Below are positions 1-5,834 of a DNA stretch of 13,990 nucleotides, one piece after another. The translations under genes were made by a program, and so were the position numbers. Source of the stretch: Minisyncoccota bacterium (GTDB taxonomy: Bacteria > Patescibacteriota > Minisyncoccia > SW-4-49-11); the NCBI GenBank assembly GCA_018609785.1, contig JAHEOE010000057.1, positions 1-13,990 of the forward strand, in the 5' to 3' direction. Every line of letters begins with the position of its first letter. Positions within the stretch are counted from its first letter, which is position 1. A model generated the notes under the pieces. That model saw only the letters and a list, made by a program, of their open reading frames with translations, did not search any database and was not told the DNA's origin.

Positions 1-93
1 GTCAAGCTCAAACACTTCCGGATAGACCGCCACACAACTTGCGGCTCCGATGCAGGTATCTCGATCGACAAGGAGCGTTTGTATTTCCGCCAT
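1..93 (-). CDS. Ferredoxin, [3Fe-4S]/[4Fe-4S] type, N-terminal part only (cut by window edge)
   Basis: The first 31 codons are visible, starting at the ATG at 93-91 and running off the left edge. The peptide begins MAEIQTLLVDRDTCIGAASC and continues VAVYPEVFELD. This is the N-terminal half of a small single-cluster ferredoxin: a VD-x-x-xCIG start, a C-x5-C spacing and a PEVFEL segment. The position that is normally the second cluster cysteine (C-x2-C-x2-C) is Ala (C14-I-G-A-A-S-C19). By family knowledge, ferredoxins with a non-Cys residue there often hold a [3Fe-4S] cluster. The remaining Cys-Pro motif would lie outside the window. It starts 9 bases after the NifU-like gene stops, so the two are probably co-transcribed, and the neighbour could load its cluster. 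No Shine-Dalgarno is visible. Confidence 0.8.
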   Translation of the reverse strand, partial: MAEIQTLLVDRDTCIGAASCVAVYPEVFELD

Positions 94-102
94 AAGGACA
101 GA

Positions 103-384
103 TTATTTACTATGAGCCGCTAATTCGGCTTCACCTACTTCCTCATTGTAATACACCGTATGAATTTTGTCACCTAATTCTTCCTTGATTCTGTTCTCCA
201 CCACCATACCGAATGTAATCCCCGCCATGGGACAGCCCACGCATGCTCCCGCGAGGTCCAAATACAACACTCCGTCCTTGAGAGAAGAAATGGATACATC
301 TCCGCCGTGCTGATCCACTACCGGTCGCACTTCATCAAGAATGCGCTCGACATGTTCGCGGAGTTCGGAATATTGCTGAGGCAT
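103..384 (-). CDS. NifU C-terminal-domain (NFU) Fe-S cluster carrier
   Basis: This 93-residue protein is a stand-alone NFU domain. The opening helix (residues 5-24) leads into V-x-x-HGGD (about 23-29), a beta strand, and the signature A-C48-V-G-C51-P followed by a helix ending in V-E-N-R-I-K-E-E-L. C48 and C51 are the CxxC pair that, by family knowledge, bridges a [4Fe-4S] cluster between two NFU subunits. The role is then delivery of clusters to apo-proteins in the cytoplasm. No IscU-like or A-type domain is fused, as in other short NFU proteins. The gene sits directly upstream of a ferredoxin, a plausible client, and diverges from rplU. The start ATG at 384 has no evident Shine-Dalgarno. 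Confidence 0.9.
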   Translation of the reverse strand: MPQQYSELREHVERILDEVRPVVDQHGGDVSISSLKDGVLYLDLAGACVGCPMAGITFGMVVENRIKEELGDKIHTVYYNEEVGEAELAAHSK

Positions 385-408
385 AAGAAACTTTTGTCTT
401 TAAGGAAC

Positions 409-438
409 AGTATGACATACGTACAAATAAAAGACCAA
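409..438 (-). promoter_or_regulatory. Weak candidate promoter for the NifU-like/ferredoxin pair
   Basis: On the minus strand, TTGGTC (438-433) is followed after 18 bases by CATACT (414-409), 24 bases upstream of the NifU-like start. It is a moderate sigma70-like match, supported mainly by its position in the divergent intergenic region shared with rplU. Confidence 0.3.
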
Positions 439-450
439 ATTGGAAGAATA

Positions 451-479
451 TTGACGATCCGAACTCCCTGTGATATAGT
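451..479 (+). promoter_or_regulatory. sigma70-type promoter of rplU
   Basis: TTGACG (451-456) and TATAGT (474-479) are separated by exactly 17 bases, a strong match to the -35/-10 consensus. The predicted start near 486 leaves a leader of only about 19 bases before the rplU ATG at 505. That is too short for a leader-encoded L21 autoregulatory structure. Confidence 0.75.
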
Positions 480-504
480 ATGCGGCAGGTTATAACAAGT
501 TTGT

Positions 505-810
505 ATGTTTGCTATTATTCGTACGGGTGGGAAGCAATACCCAGTGCAAGAAGGAGATGTTCTCAAGATTGAAAAAATCGGCAAAAACGCGGGTGAGTCC
601 GTAGAGTTTGACGATGTTTTGCTTATGGACGATGAGAACGGTGTCCGTGTGGGAAAACCCACTGTAGACGTCAAAGTCACCGGTGAGGTCCTCGATGAAG
701 GACGAAACCGTAAACTGACGGTATTTACCTATAAAAGTAAAACGCGTCAACGTCGCAAGATCGGACACCGCCAGCACTACTCCAAAGTCAAAATTACGGG
801 CGTTCAATAA
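505..810 (+). CDS. rplU: 50S ribosomal protein L21 (bL21)
   Basis: The 101-residue length is normal for bL21, and the protein begins with the family hallmark MFAIIRTGGKQYPVQEGD. The C-terminal part has T-Y-K-S-K-T-R-Q-R-R-K-I-G-H-R-Q (about residues 75-90), the basic segment that contacts 23S rRNA, and ends K-V-K-I-T-G-V. The ATG at 505 is the only start compatible with the conserved N-terminus. No Shine-Dalgarno is present in the roughly 19-base leader. In most bacteria rpmA (L27) follows rplU. Here the next 700 bases hold no L27, so rpmA, if present, is elsewhere. No terminator-like hairpin follows immediately; the first palindrome is the repeat element at 886. Confidence 0.97.
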   Translation: MFAIIRTGGKQYPVQEGDVLKIEKIGKNAGESVEFDDVLLMDDENGVRVGKPTVDVKVTGEVLDEGRNRKLTVFTYKSKTRQRRKIGHRQHYSKVKITGVQ

Positions 811-885
811 CACCGCTTTTTCCTTTGTTTCTCTATAAGTTCGAAGAGTTACAAGGGATTTTTTATTTTCTATCATAATAGTAAA

Positions 886-1018
886 TAGAGCCCATCTCAA
901 AATTATTCTAGGTGAAAGTCTATGAAGGCGACAGAGACGTATTCACTGGCATTTAACGCCTACGGCCCACCATACCCAAAATTCGTTCATACGCTCTGTT
1001 GCCTTCATATGGGCATAA
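886..1018 (-). repeat. Palindromic MITE-like element, copy A (reverse orientation)
   Basis: The outer end TAGAGCCCATCTCAAAA starts at 886. The 91-bp core (920-1010) has near-perfect inverted ends of about 22 bp (TATGAAGGCGACAGAG on the left, CTCTGTTGCCTTCATAT on the right). Reverse-complemented, the core matches copies at 2641-2731 and 5868-5958 at about 86 of 91 positions each. The right outer end is not in the expected inverted orientation: after the core the sequence runs into a same-direction end motif at 1019. The short reading frame across it (from 922) has no coding character and is explained by the repeat. No transposase gene is nearby. Confidence 0.8.
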
Positions 1019-1036
1019 TAGAACGCATCTCAAAAG
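1019..1036. repeat. Solo outer-end motif of the MITE-like family
   Basis: TAGAACGCATCTCAAAAG matches the outer end seen at 886 (TAGARNNCATCTCAAAA) and is in the same direction as it. It is not the inverted partner expected for copy A, so it may be the remnant of a second, overlapping insertion or of a rearrangement. Confidence 0.55.
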
Positions 1037-1045
1037 TAGAAAGAA

Positions 1046-1152
1046 CTCCTCCGCCCCTTGCGGGGCACCTCACTCTTTATCGACGTTTGGACGGGCACTT
1101 AAAAAACACCGGCGTGTTTTTTACGGCTTTCTATCGAAAGCCTATTGAGGAG
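1046..1152. other. Cluster of three hairpins inside a 6-bp closing stem (non-coding)
   Basis: Three perfect stem-loops lie in 90 bases. GCCCC-TTGC-GGGGC is at 1053-1066. A 9-bp stem AAAAAACAC/GTGTTTTTT with loop CGGC is at 1101-1122. A 7-bp stem GGCTTTC/GAAAGCC with loop TATC is at 1125-1142. CTCCTC (1046-1051) can pair with GAGGAG (1147-1152) to close the set into a branched structure. It lacks tRNA features (no T-loop GTTCGA, no anticodon-stem geometry). The 9-bp stem could act as a weak terminator. It could be a structured RNA, a mobile-element remnant, or terminator-like debris; I cannot assign a function. Confidence 0.45.
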
Positions 1153-1202
1153 AACACAACCGGTGTTCCCGAGATACGATATACAAGCTAAGAACTACCA
1201 TT

Positions 1203-1396
1203 CACAACCGTATATCAAACTTGCTACCTGCTACGTGCTACTACTCACACAACCGTATATCTCTTCTTCCGACTTCTGGCTTCAGACTTCCAGCTTCCGG
1301 CTTCTCACTTCTAGCTTCTATTTACTCGCTACTTGCTACTATTCAAACAACCGTATATCTATTGTTTATCAATCATACCCGCTACTGTATATCCAT
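1203..1396 (+). repeat. Low-complexity intergenic repeats (CCGTATATC and GCTAC/GCTTC words)
   Basis: The word CAACCGTATATC occurs at 1205-1216, 1250-1261 and 1348-1359, with a degenerate copy in GCTACTGTATATCC at 1381-1394. Between them are irregular runs of CTTGCTAC and (A/G)CTTC-type words. A related block in inverted orientation lies at 2788-2925. Spacing is irregular (45 and 98 bases between copies) and the copies are short, so this is not a CRISPR array. The translated frames here (1145-1426, 1221-1535) are Ser/Thr/Leu/Tyr low-complexity and are not genes. The rest of the stretch up to 1480 shows nothing recognisable. Confidence 0.7.
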
Positions 1397-1479
1397 TCCA
1401 TCATCTCTCAATCCACCACCAACTAACTGTTGCATATGTTGTGTTACATTAAGACCTTCTTTTATCATCCTTCTCTGTT

Positions 1480-1488
1480 TGCTACAAT
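1480..1488 (+). promoter_or_regulatory. Extended -10 promoter of the phosphoglucose/phosphomannose isomerase gene
   Basis: TGCTACAAT (1480-1488) is an extended -10 element (TGn-TACAAT). The best -35 is poor (TTTATC at 1461-1466, 16-base spacer). Transcription would start near 1495, giving a leader of about 24 bases with no Shine-Dalgarno before the ATG at 1519. The glyA promoter uses the same TACAAT hexamer. Confidence 0.55.
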
Positions 1489-1518
1489 ACATTTCGGTAA
1501 TGAACATAAGACATATAT

Positions 1519-2553
1519 ATGAACACGAATGTTGATGTCTCCGATCTCCGCAGCGTAATCCTCAACTCTGTTGATCAACTGCAAGAAGATTTCGAAATTC
1601 ATAATTTTACCGCCCCCAAGAAAGCCCCCGGCAGTTACTCGGAACTCATTGTTAACGGCATGGGCGGATCCGCTTTGCCGGTGGAGATTATTCTTTCAGG
1701 CTTTTTTCAACTTTCCGAAAATCAGAAACTCGCCCCTATTTTTATTCATCGCAGTTACGGAGCGTCTCGACGGTTGGGAGAGAACTCTTTGGTTGTCTCC
1801 ATTTCCTATTCGGGCAACACCGAAGAAACTGTGTCAGCCTACAAAGCCTCTCTCCGTCAGGGGGTTACCTCAATCGCCATTGCCGCCGGCGGCGAACTTA
1901 TCCGTTTGGCGAAAGAGTACGATCAACCCTACGTTGTACTCCCCAATCCGCACGAAATGTTTCAACCACGCTACGCCACGTTCTATATTATGAAAGCGCT
2001 GGTGACGGTACTCTGCGCGTATGGCATTCTCGCCGAAGATATGGCGGACCGATTGGTGCACAATTTCGCCCATCTCAACCCGGCCGATTTTGAATCTCAA
2101 GGGAAAGAATTAGCCCAAAACCTCCATAGCAAAACGCCGGTTATCTATTCCACAAACGCCTTCAGCAAAGCTTCGCATATCTGGAAGATCAAGATCAATG
2201 AAAATGCCAAAACACCTTGCTTTCATAACCATGTTCCCGAACTCAATCATAACGAAATGGTCGGCTTCACCAATCCGCAATGTGAATTCGGATTGGTATT
2301 TCTTCAGAGCGAAGCGGAATCCTCTCGAAACATCACCCGCCTCACTATTATGAAAGAACTGTTCGAAGAACGAGGTTTGTCAGTCAATCAAACAGTTGTC
2401 AAAGATCACGGTAATTACCTTGCCAACCTTATGGCCATGATTCTCCTTGGGGATTGGACCGCGTATTACCTTGCCTTAAGCTACGAAACCGACCCCACAC
2501 CGGTTAATATGGTGGAAGAGTTTAAGACGCGTTTGAAGGAACAAGAGTCCTAA
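1519..2553 (+). CDS. Bifunctional phosphoglucose/phosphomannose isomerase (SIS-domain)
   Basis: The 344-residue length is typical for the PGI/PMI branch of the phosphoglucose isomerase superfamily, which interconverts glucose-6-P or mannose-6-P with fructose-6-P. The first SIS domain shows G-M-G-G-S-A (47-52) and the sugar-phosphate loop S-Y-S-G-N-T-E-E-T (96-104). The second shows I-N-E-N-A-K-T-P-C-F (226-235) with E228 in the place of the catalytic base, and E-L-N-H-N-E-M-V-G-F (241-250) with H244 as the ring-opening His. The C-terminal D-P-T-P-V-N-M-V-E-E-F-K (325-336) is the family's closing motif. The gene stands alone between two repeat-rich intergenic stretches. It would feed sugar nucleotides for the cell surface as well as glycolysis. 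ATG 1519 gives full family coverage; bases just before it are ACATATAT, without a Shine-Dalgarno. Confidence 0.93.
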   Translation: MNTNVDVSDLRSVILNSVDQLQEDFEIHNFTAPKKAPGSYSELIVNGMGGSALPVEIILSGFFQLSENQKLAPIFIHRSYGASRRLGENSLVVSISYSGNTEETVSAYKASLRQGVTSIAIAAGGELIRLAKEYDQPYVVLPNPHEMFQPRYATFYIMKALVTVLCAYGILAEDMADRLVHNFAHLNPADFESQGKELAQNLHSKTPVIYSTNAFSKASHIWKIKINENAKTPCFHNHVPELNHNEMVGFTNPQCEFGLVFLQSEAESSRNITRLTIMKELFEERGLSVNQTVVKDHGNYLANLMAMILLGDWTAYYLALSYETDPTPVNMVEEFKTRLKEQES

Positions 2554-2595
2554 TACCCAGGTCCAGTACACAGTACATGAAAGAGAGTGATTATT

Positions 2596-2765
2596 TAGAG
2601 CCCATCTCAAAAATATTCTTTCGGAATGTCTATTATCCACATATGAAGGCGACAGAGCGTATGAACGAATTTTGGGTATGGTAGGCCGTAGGCATTAAAT
2701 GCCAGTGAATACGTTTCTGTCGCCTTCATATACTTTCACCTTCAATAATTTTGAGATGATCTCTA
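2596..2765 (+). repeat. Palindromic MITE-like element, copy B (most complete copy, 170 bp)
   Basis: Both ends are intact. The outer inverted repeat runs 2596-2617 (TAGAGCCCATCTCAAAA...) against 2744-2765 (...TTTTGAGATGATCTCTA), 19 of 22 positions matching. The inner core 2641-2731 is closed by ATATGAAGGCGACAGAG on the left and its near-perfect complement on the right. A small hairpin GGCAT-TAA-ATGCC sits inside at 2691-2703. The element begins and ends with TA, as expected if it used TA target sites. It lies between the 3' ends of two convergent genes, so it could also act as a hairpin terminator. No coding capacity. Confidence 0.85.
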
Positions 2766-2787
2766 GACGGATAGATCCGTGTTCTTC

Positions 2788-2925
2788 AATCGTGATATAC
2801 AGTGGCGGGTACGATGGTTATACGATTGTGTAAGCAGTAGCACGTAGTAGGTAGCAAGTAGGGAAAGCCCTATGTCATCGACATATATCTACGGTATATC
2901 AACCGTATCCGCTACCGTATATCAT
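2788..2925 (-). repeat. Inverted copy of the low-complexity intergenic repeat
   Basis: Read on the minus strand, this block repeats words of 1203-1396 in similar form: CTTGCTACCTACTACGTGCT followed by a CACAATCGTATA word, and CGTACCCGCCACTGTATATC near its end. Further GTATATC words lie at 2888-2925. Both blocks flank the isomerase gene in opposite orientation. The remaining bases between the isomerase stop and miaA hold only the element copy and this block. Confidence 0.6.
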
Positions 2926-2953
2926 GATCGCAGATGCATAATGTATCACCTGT

Positions 2954-3895
2954 TTATTCCTTTTTGCTATCTGTTACTACGGGTCCAATAATCTCCTTTG
3001 CCTCCTCAAACGGACGTTCATCAGCTCGTACCCAATGAATGCTTGAATCTCGACGAAACCACGTCATCTGACGCTTGGCGTACTGATATTCCGCGCGAAT
3101 AAACCGCTCTTTCATTTCCTCATAAGAAAGATTTTCGTTAATATATTCCCATACAGCCTTACTTCCCAGTCCGAATGAGACTATCTGTTTCTCGGCTTGC
3201 TCCGCCCCGATTTGTCTTTGTATCCGTTCGTAGAGAGTCTCAATCTCTTCAACAACGCCCGCTTCCAACCGTGCCTCTACACGAGCGGCAATTTTTTCAC
3301 GTAACATTTCTCGTGGCATATAAAGTCCGATCTGTACGAAATTGTACGGCGACTCTTCGTTTTTTTCCGCCCAAGTTTTCTGATAAGCAATCTCAATGGA
3401 TCGAATTAACCGATAGCGGTTCTGCCAATCATCAGAACTAAGCTCTAACTCCGTAGAAAGGGTGTTCAGTTTTTCTTGTAACTCTTCGAGTGAATACGTT
3501 TGCAATTCCGATCGTAATCCCGTATCCGCGGGAGTGGAAGCAAAATCATAATCATATACCACTCCTGTTACGTAAAGACCCGTTCCTCCCACTACAAACG
3601 AGAGCTTTTTCCGTTCCCACATGGATTTCATATAATTCACGGCGCGTATTTTGAATTCCGCAGCCGAAAAACTCTCCCACGGTTCCACTTCATCGATAAG
3701 ATAATGTGGAATGCGAGCCTGTTCTTCAGGACTTATTTTTCCGGACATAATATCCAGTCCCCGATACACCTGCCGCGAATCCGCAGAGACAATCTCGCCG
3801 TCAAAATACTCGGCTAAACGCACGGACAAAGAGGTTTTCCCCGATGCAGTAGGCCCCACAATAGTAACAAGCGGCCGAACACTCGTTTTAGACAT
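2954..3895 (-). CDS. miaA: tRNA dimethylallyltransferase (A37 prenylation)
   Basis: This 313-residue protein transfers the dimethylallyl group from DMAPP to N6 of A37 in tRNAs that read UNN codons. It shows the Walker A loop G-P-T-A-S-G-K-T (14-21), D-S-R-Q-V-Y (39-44; D39 is the expected catalytic Asp, and the usual Met is Arg here), G-G-T-G-L-Y (103-108), N-R-Y-R-L-I-R-S-I-E-I (159-169), and the C-terminal Y-A-K-R-Q-M-T-W-F-R (272-281) that contacts tRNA. I chose ATG at 3895-3893 because family similarity starts there. The longer in-frame extension to 3940 lies inside the upstream gene. The start overlaps the upstream stop by 8 bases (ATGTCTAA), so translation is probably coupled. It is the last gene of the operon starting at 5789. 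Confidence 0.94.
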   Translation of the reverse strand: MSKTSVRPLVTIVGPTASGKTSLSVRLAEYFDGEIVSADSRQVYRGLDIMSGKISPEEQARIPHYLIDEVEPWESFSAAEFKIRAVNYMKSMWERKKLSFVVGGTGLYVTGVVYDYDFASTPADTGLRSELQTYSLEELQEKLNTLSTELELSSDDWQNRYRLIRSIEIAYQKTWAEKNEESPYNFVQIGLYMPREMLREKIAARVEARLEAGVVEEIETLYERIQRQIGAEQAEKQIVSFGLGSKAVWEYINENLSYEEMKERFIRAEYQYAKRQMTWFRRDSSIHWVRADERPFEEAKEIIGPVVTDSKKE

Positions 3896-4754
3896 ACCGA
3901 CGCAACGTTTCACGTATGGGCTGTATGTACATTTCGCCAAACAGATTCAGATGCACAAGTAACGGATACAGATTATACACGGACTTGCGTTCTTCAAACC
4001 CGCCCGCAAGCGGAAAGCTCTCTTGGTACGCCTCGTAAAACTCTTGCGAGAATCCGCCGAAAAGATGCGTAAATGCCAATTCCATTTCCCGATTGCCATA
4101 ATACACGGCCGGATCAATGACAACAGGCTCTCCGCTCTCGTCAAAAAGCACATTGCCGGCCCACAAATCTCCATGAAGAAGTGCCGGTTTTTCTTTGGGA
4201 AACCAATCTGCCATTTTCCCGAATAACGTATCAAACCGACCGATATCTTGCTCGGACAGAAAACCGGCTTCACGAGCGCGTTCGATTTGAGGTTTGAGAC
4301 GTTCGTGTACAAAAAAGTCCGCCCACGTCTCGTGTCGCGTATTGGACTGCGGAAGCGTACCGATATATGTATCCCAATCCAAACCGAATTGATCGGATGT
4401 ATGTGTATGTAAATTCGCTAAACGACACCCTAAATCCCAATAGTTATCGGAAGTCATGCTCCCTGTTTCAACAAATTCGGTGACAAGATAAACGGTTCCA
4501 TCACACTCTCCCCATCCATATATTTCGGGCACTCGAATTTCCTCGGTTTCGGCAAGAAGCATCAGGCCATGAACTTCCGCTTCGAACATTGCACGCCGAT
4601 CACTCGTATCCCACTTCACAAAGAACGGACTGTGCTGTGTGTCGACGCGAACGCTCTGACTGATACAGCCGCCGCTCACCGGAGTAATCTGTCCCAAAGA
4701 AACATCCAATTCCATCTCCACTCGATCTTGTACAGAGTGAGGCAACTTACTCAT
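3888..4754 (-). CDS. Fructosamine/ketosamine-3-kinase family protein
   Basis: The 288-residue length matches bacterial members of the fructosamine kinase family (aminoglycoside-phosphotransferase fold). Visible features are the nucleotide-loop S-G-G-C-I-S-Q-S (27-34), the putative ATP lysine in F-F-V-K47-W, the catalytic loop H-G-D196-L-W-A-G-N201 (194-201), and the metal Asp in I-D214-P-A-V-Y-Y-G-N-R-E-M-E-L-A. HGDLWAGN with DPAVYYG distinguishes this family from antibiotic kinases. Bacterial members phosphorylate ribulosamines or erythrulosamines on protein lysines, which then shed the sugar. The start ATG 4754 overlaps the stop of the upstream phosphatase by 8 bases (ATGAGTAA). The frame stays open upstream to 5165, but that part lies over the phosphatase and is not protein-like. 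Exact substrate cannot be told from sequence. Confidence 0.9.
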   Translation of the reverse strand: MSKLPHSVQDRVEMELDVSLGQITPVSGGCISQSVRVDTQHSPFFVKWDTSDRRAMFEAEVHGLMLLAETEEIRVPEIYGWGECDGTVYLVTEFVETGSMTSDNYWDLGCRLANLHTHTSDQFGLDWDTYIGTLPQSNTRHETWADFFVHERLKPQIERAREAGFLSEQDIGRFDTLFGKMADWFPKEKPALLHGDLWAGNVLFDESGEPVVIDPAVYYGNREMELAFTHLFGGFSQEFYEAYQESFPLAGGFEERKSVYNLYPLLVHLNLFGEMYIQPIRETLRRYV

Positions 4755-5241
4755 AACATGGTGTATTCCACTGTTGTTCTTCAACAAGATATTGAAGAAA
4801 CCTATCCACACTGCGACGAACAACCATATACGTGTATTCAAACCCTTCTTCGCCGTAATAGTACGGATCCGGGACTTCCGGATACGCTTCATCTTGGTCC
4901 GAATCAAACTCTCGCAGAAGATAGATATGTTTGTGCGAGGGTAACAGCGCTTTGACCTGATCATAATTATCTCGGTCCATGGTAAGAATATAGTCAAAAC
5001 GCCCTCCATCTTCAGCTGTAATCGGCCGAGCTTTAATGCCCGAAACATCAAAATCATACGCCTCGGCAATGCGACGCGTACGCGGATCCACGGGACTGCC
5101 TTCGGTATGTCCCGAAACACCGGCGGAATCAACCGCCATCCGCTCCTCAAGATCACACTCGACAATCAAATCTTTAAAAATCCCTTCCGCCATTGGTGAG
5201 CGACAGATATTTCCCAAGCAAACAAATAATACCGATACCAT
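4747..5241 (-). CDS. Low-molecular-weight protein-tyrosine-phosphatase family protein
   Basis: The P-loop is near the N-terminus, C8-L-G-N-I-C-R14-S, with C8 the nucleophile and R14 the phosphate-binding Arg. The general acid D125 lies in V-P-D-P-Y-Y-Y-G (123-130). The length of 164 is normal. By family knowledge, some bacterial members encoded next to fructosamine-kinase homologues dephosphorylate protein-bound ribulosamine 5-phosphate or erythrulosamine 4-phosphate rather than phosphotyrosine. The immediate overlap with the kinase gene makes that role plausible here. No tyrosine kinase is in the window. The gene starts 12 bases after the last base of rdgB. No Shine-Dalgarno is visible upstream. 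Confidence 0.92.
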   Translation of the reverse strand: MVSVLFVCLGNICRSPMAEGIFKDLIVECDLEERMAVDSAGVSGHTEGSPVDPRTRRIAEAYDFDVSGIKARPITAEDGGRFDYILTMDRDNYDQVKALLPSHKHIYLLREFDSDQDEAYPEVPDPYYYGEEGFEYTYMVVRRSVDRFLQYLVEEQQWNTPCYE

Positions 5242-5252
5242 AGATATGTATG

Positions 5253-5789
5253 TTATATCTCAAGTTGTTCTCGTAAATCATTTACGGCCGCGGTTCGCAT
5301 ACTCATCTTTTGCTTTTCTTCGGGCGTCATCTCAGCAATTGTTTTCTCATATCCGTCCGGCTGAAAAATAACATCCCAGCCTATGCCGTTTTCGCCGCGC
5401 GGAGCAACCACCGTCCCCAAAAGCGTACCCTTGGTAAAGAACGTCTGTCCGTAGTTATCTCGGTATCCAATCAATGTCTCGGCGGTGGCACGATAGGTTT
5501 CTTTACACGTCGCAAACTGATATAGCCCTTCGGCCCCCACTGTTTTAAGGAACCATTTCACCAACGGACCGGGGAGTCCGTTCATCGCCTCCATATAGAA
5601 CGAGGTGTCCTCTACCATAACCGGTGAGTCACTCTCAACCGCGTTCAATTTGACACTGATTATCTCCTCGGCATCAATCTCCTGAACTTCGGGCAAATCA
5701 ACATCCCATCCTTCCACATCGGGCATAACCGCCTGTACTTCCTGAAGTTTGTTCCGGTTTCCGGTGAGAAAATAGATCATAGTATGCAT
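5253..5789 (-). CDS. rdgB: Non-canonical purine NTP pyrophosphatase (HAM1/RdgB family)
   Basis: This 178-residue house-cleaning enzyme would hydrolyse dITP, ITP and XTP to the monophosphate. Motifs in order are the substrate loop T-G-N-R-N-K-L-Q-E-V (9-18), catalytic V-E-D61-T-S-F (59-64), G-L-P-G-P (71-75), G-W-D-V-I-F-Q-P-D-G (137-146) and T-I-A-E-M-T-P-E-E-K-Q-K-M-S-M-R (150-165). The last motif usually reads S-H-R; here the His is Met. It is the first gene of the operon rdgB - phosphatase - kinase - miaA. ATG 5789 is preferred over the in-frame ATG at 5780 because AAGGA sits 6 bases ahead of it. The ATG at 5780 cannot be excluded. Confidence 0.9.
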   Translation of the reverse strand: MHTMIYFLTGNRNKLQEVQAVMPDVEGWDVDLPEVQEIDAEEIISVKLNAVESDSPVMVEDTSFYMEAMNGLPGPLVKWFLKTVGAEGLYQFATCKETYRATAETLIGYRDNYGQTFFTKGTLLGTVVAPRGENGIGWDVIFQPDGYEKTIAEMTPEEKQKMSMRTAAVNDLREQLEI

Positions 5790-5795
5790 TCCTTT

Positions 5796-5800
5796 TCCTT
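5796..5800 (-). promoter_or_regulatory. Shine-Dalgarno site of rdgB
   Basis: AAGGA on the minus strand lies 6 bases upstream of the rdgB ATG at 5789. It is the clearest ribosome binding site in the window and supports the upstream of two possible starts. A second AAGGA (5790-5794) directly abuts the ATG and would be about 9 bases from the alternative ATG at 5780. Confidence 0.6.
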
Positions 5801-5834
5801 AACTGTGCCATAGCTCACGTTCAAAGACAAGTAC

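Noticed and set aside
1046..1152. Possible tRNA or tmRNA because of the branched hairpins
   Set aside because: There is no T-loop GTTCGA-type sequence, no 7-bp acceptor stem of the right spacing and no plausible anticodon arm.
1203..1396. Possible CRISPR array from repeated CAACCGTATATC
   Set aside because: Repeats are about 12 bases and spacing is irregular (about 45 and 98 bases). There are no uniform spacers and no cas genes in the window.
922..1535. Three plus-strand open frames (922-1191, 1145-1426, 1221-1535) in the stretch before the isomerase gene
   Set aside because: They are composed of the palindromic element and low-complexity Ser/Thr/Leu/Tyr repeat translation. They have no start context or family resemblance, and they overlap each other in different frames.
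3896..3940. Longer MiaA start at 3940
   Set aside because: The 15 extra residues lie within the kinase gene and precede the conserved start. The ATG at 3895 gives a standard MiaA and the same overlap type as the neighbouring junction.
4755..5165. N-terminal extension of the fructosamine-kinase frame upstream to 5165
   Set aside because: It lies in another frame over the well-conserved phosphatase gene and shows no family similarity. The ATG at 4754 gives the normal protein length.
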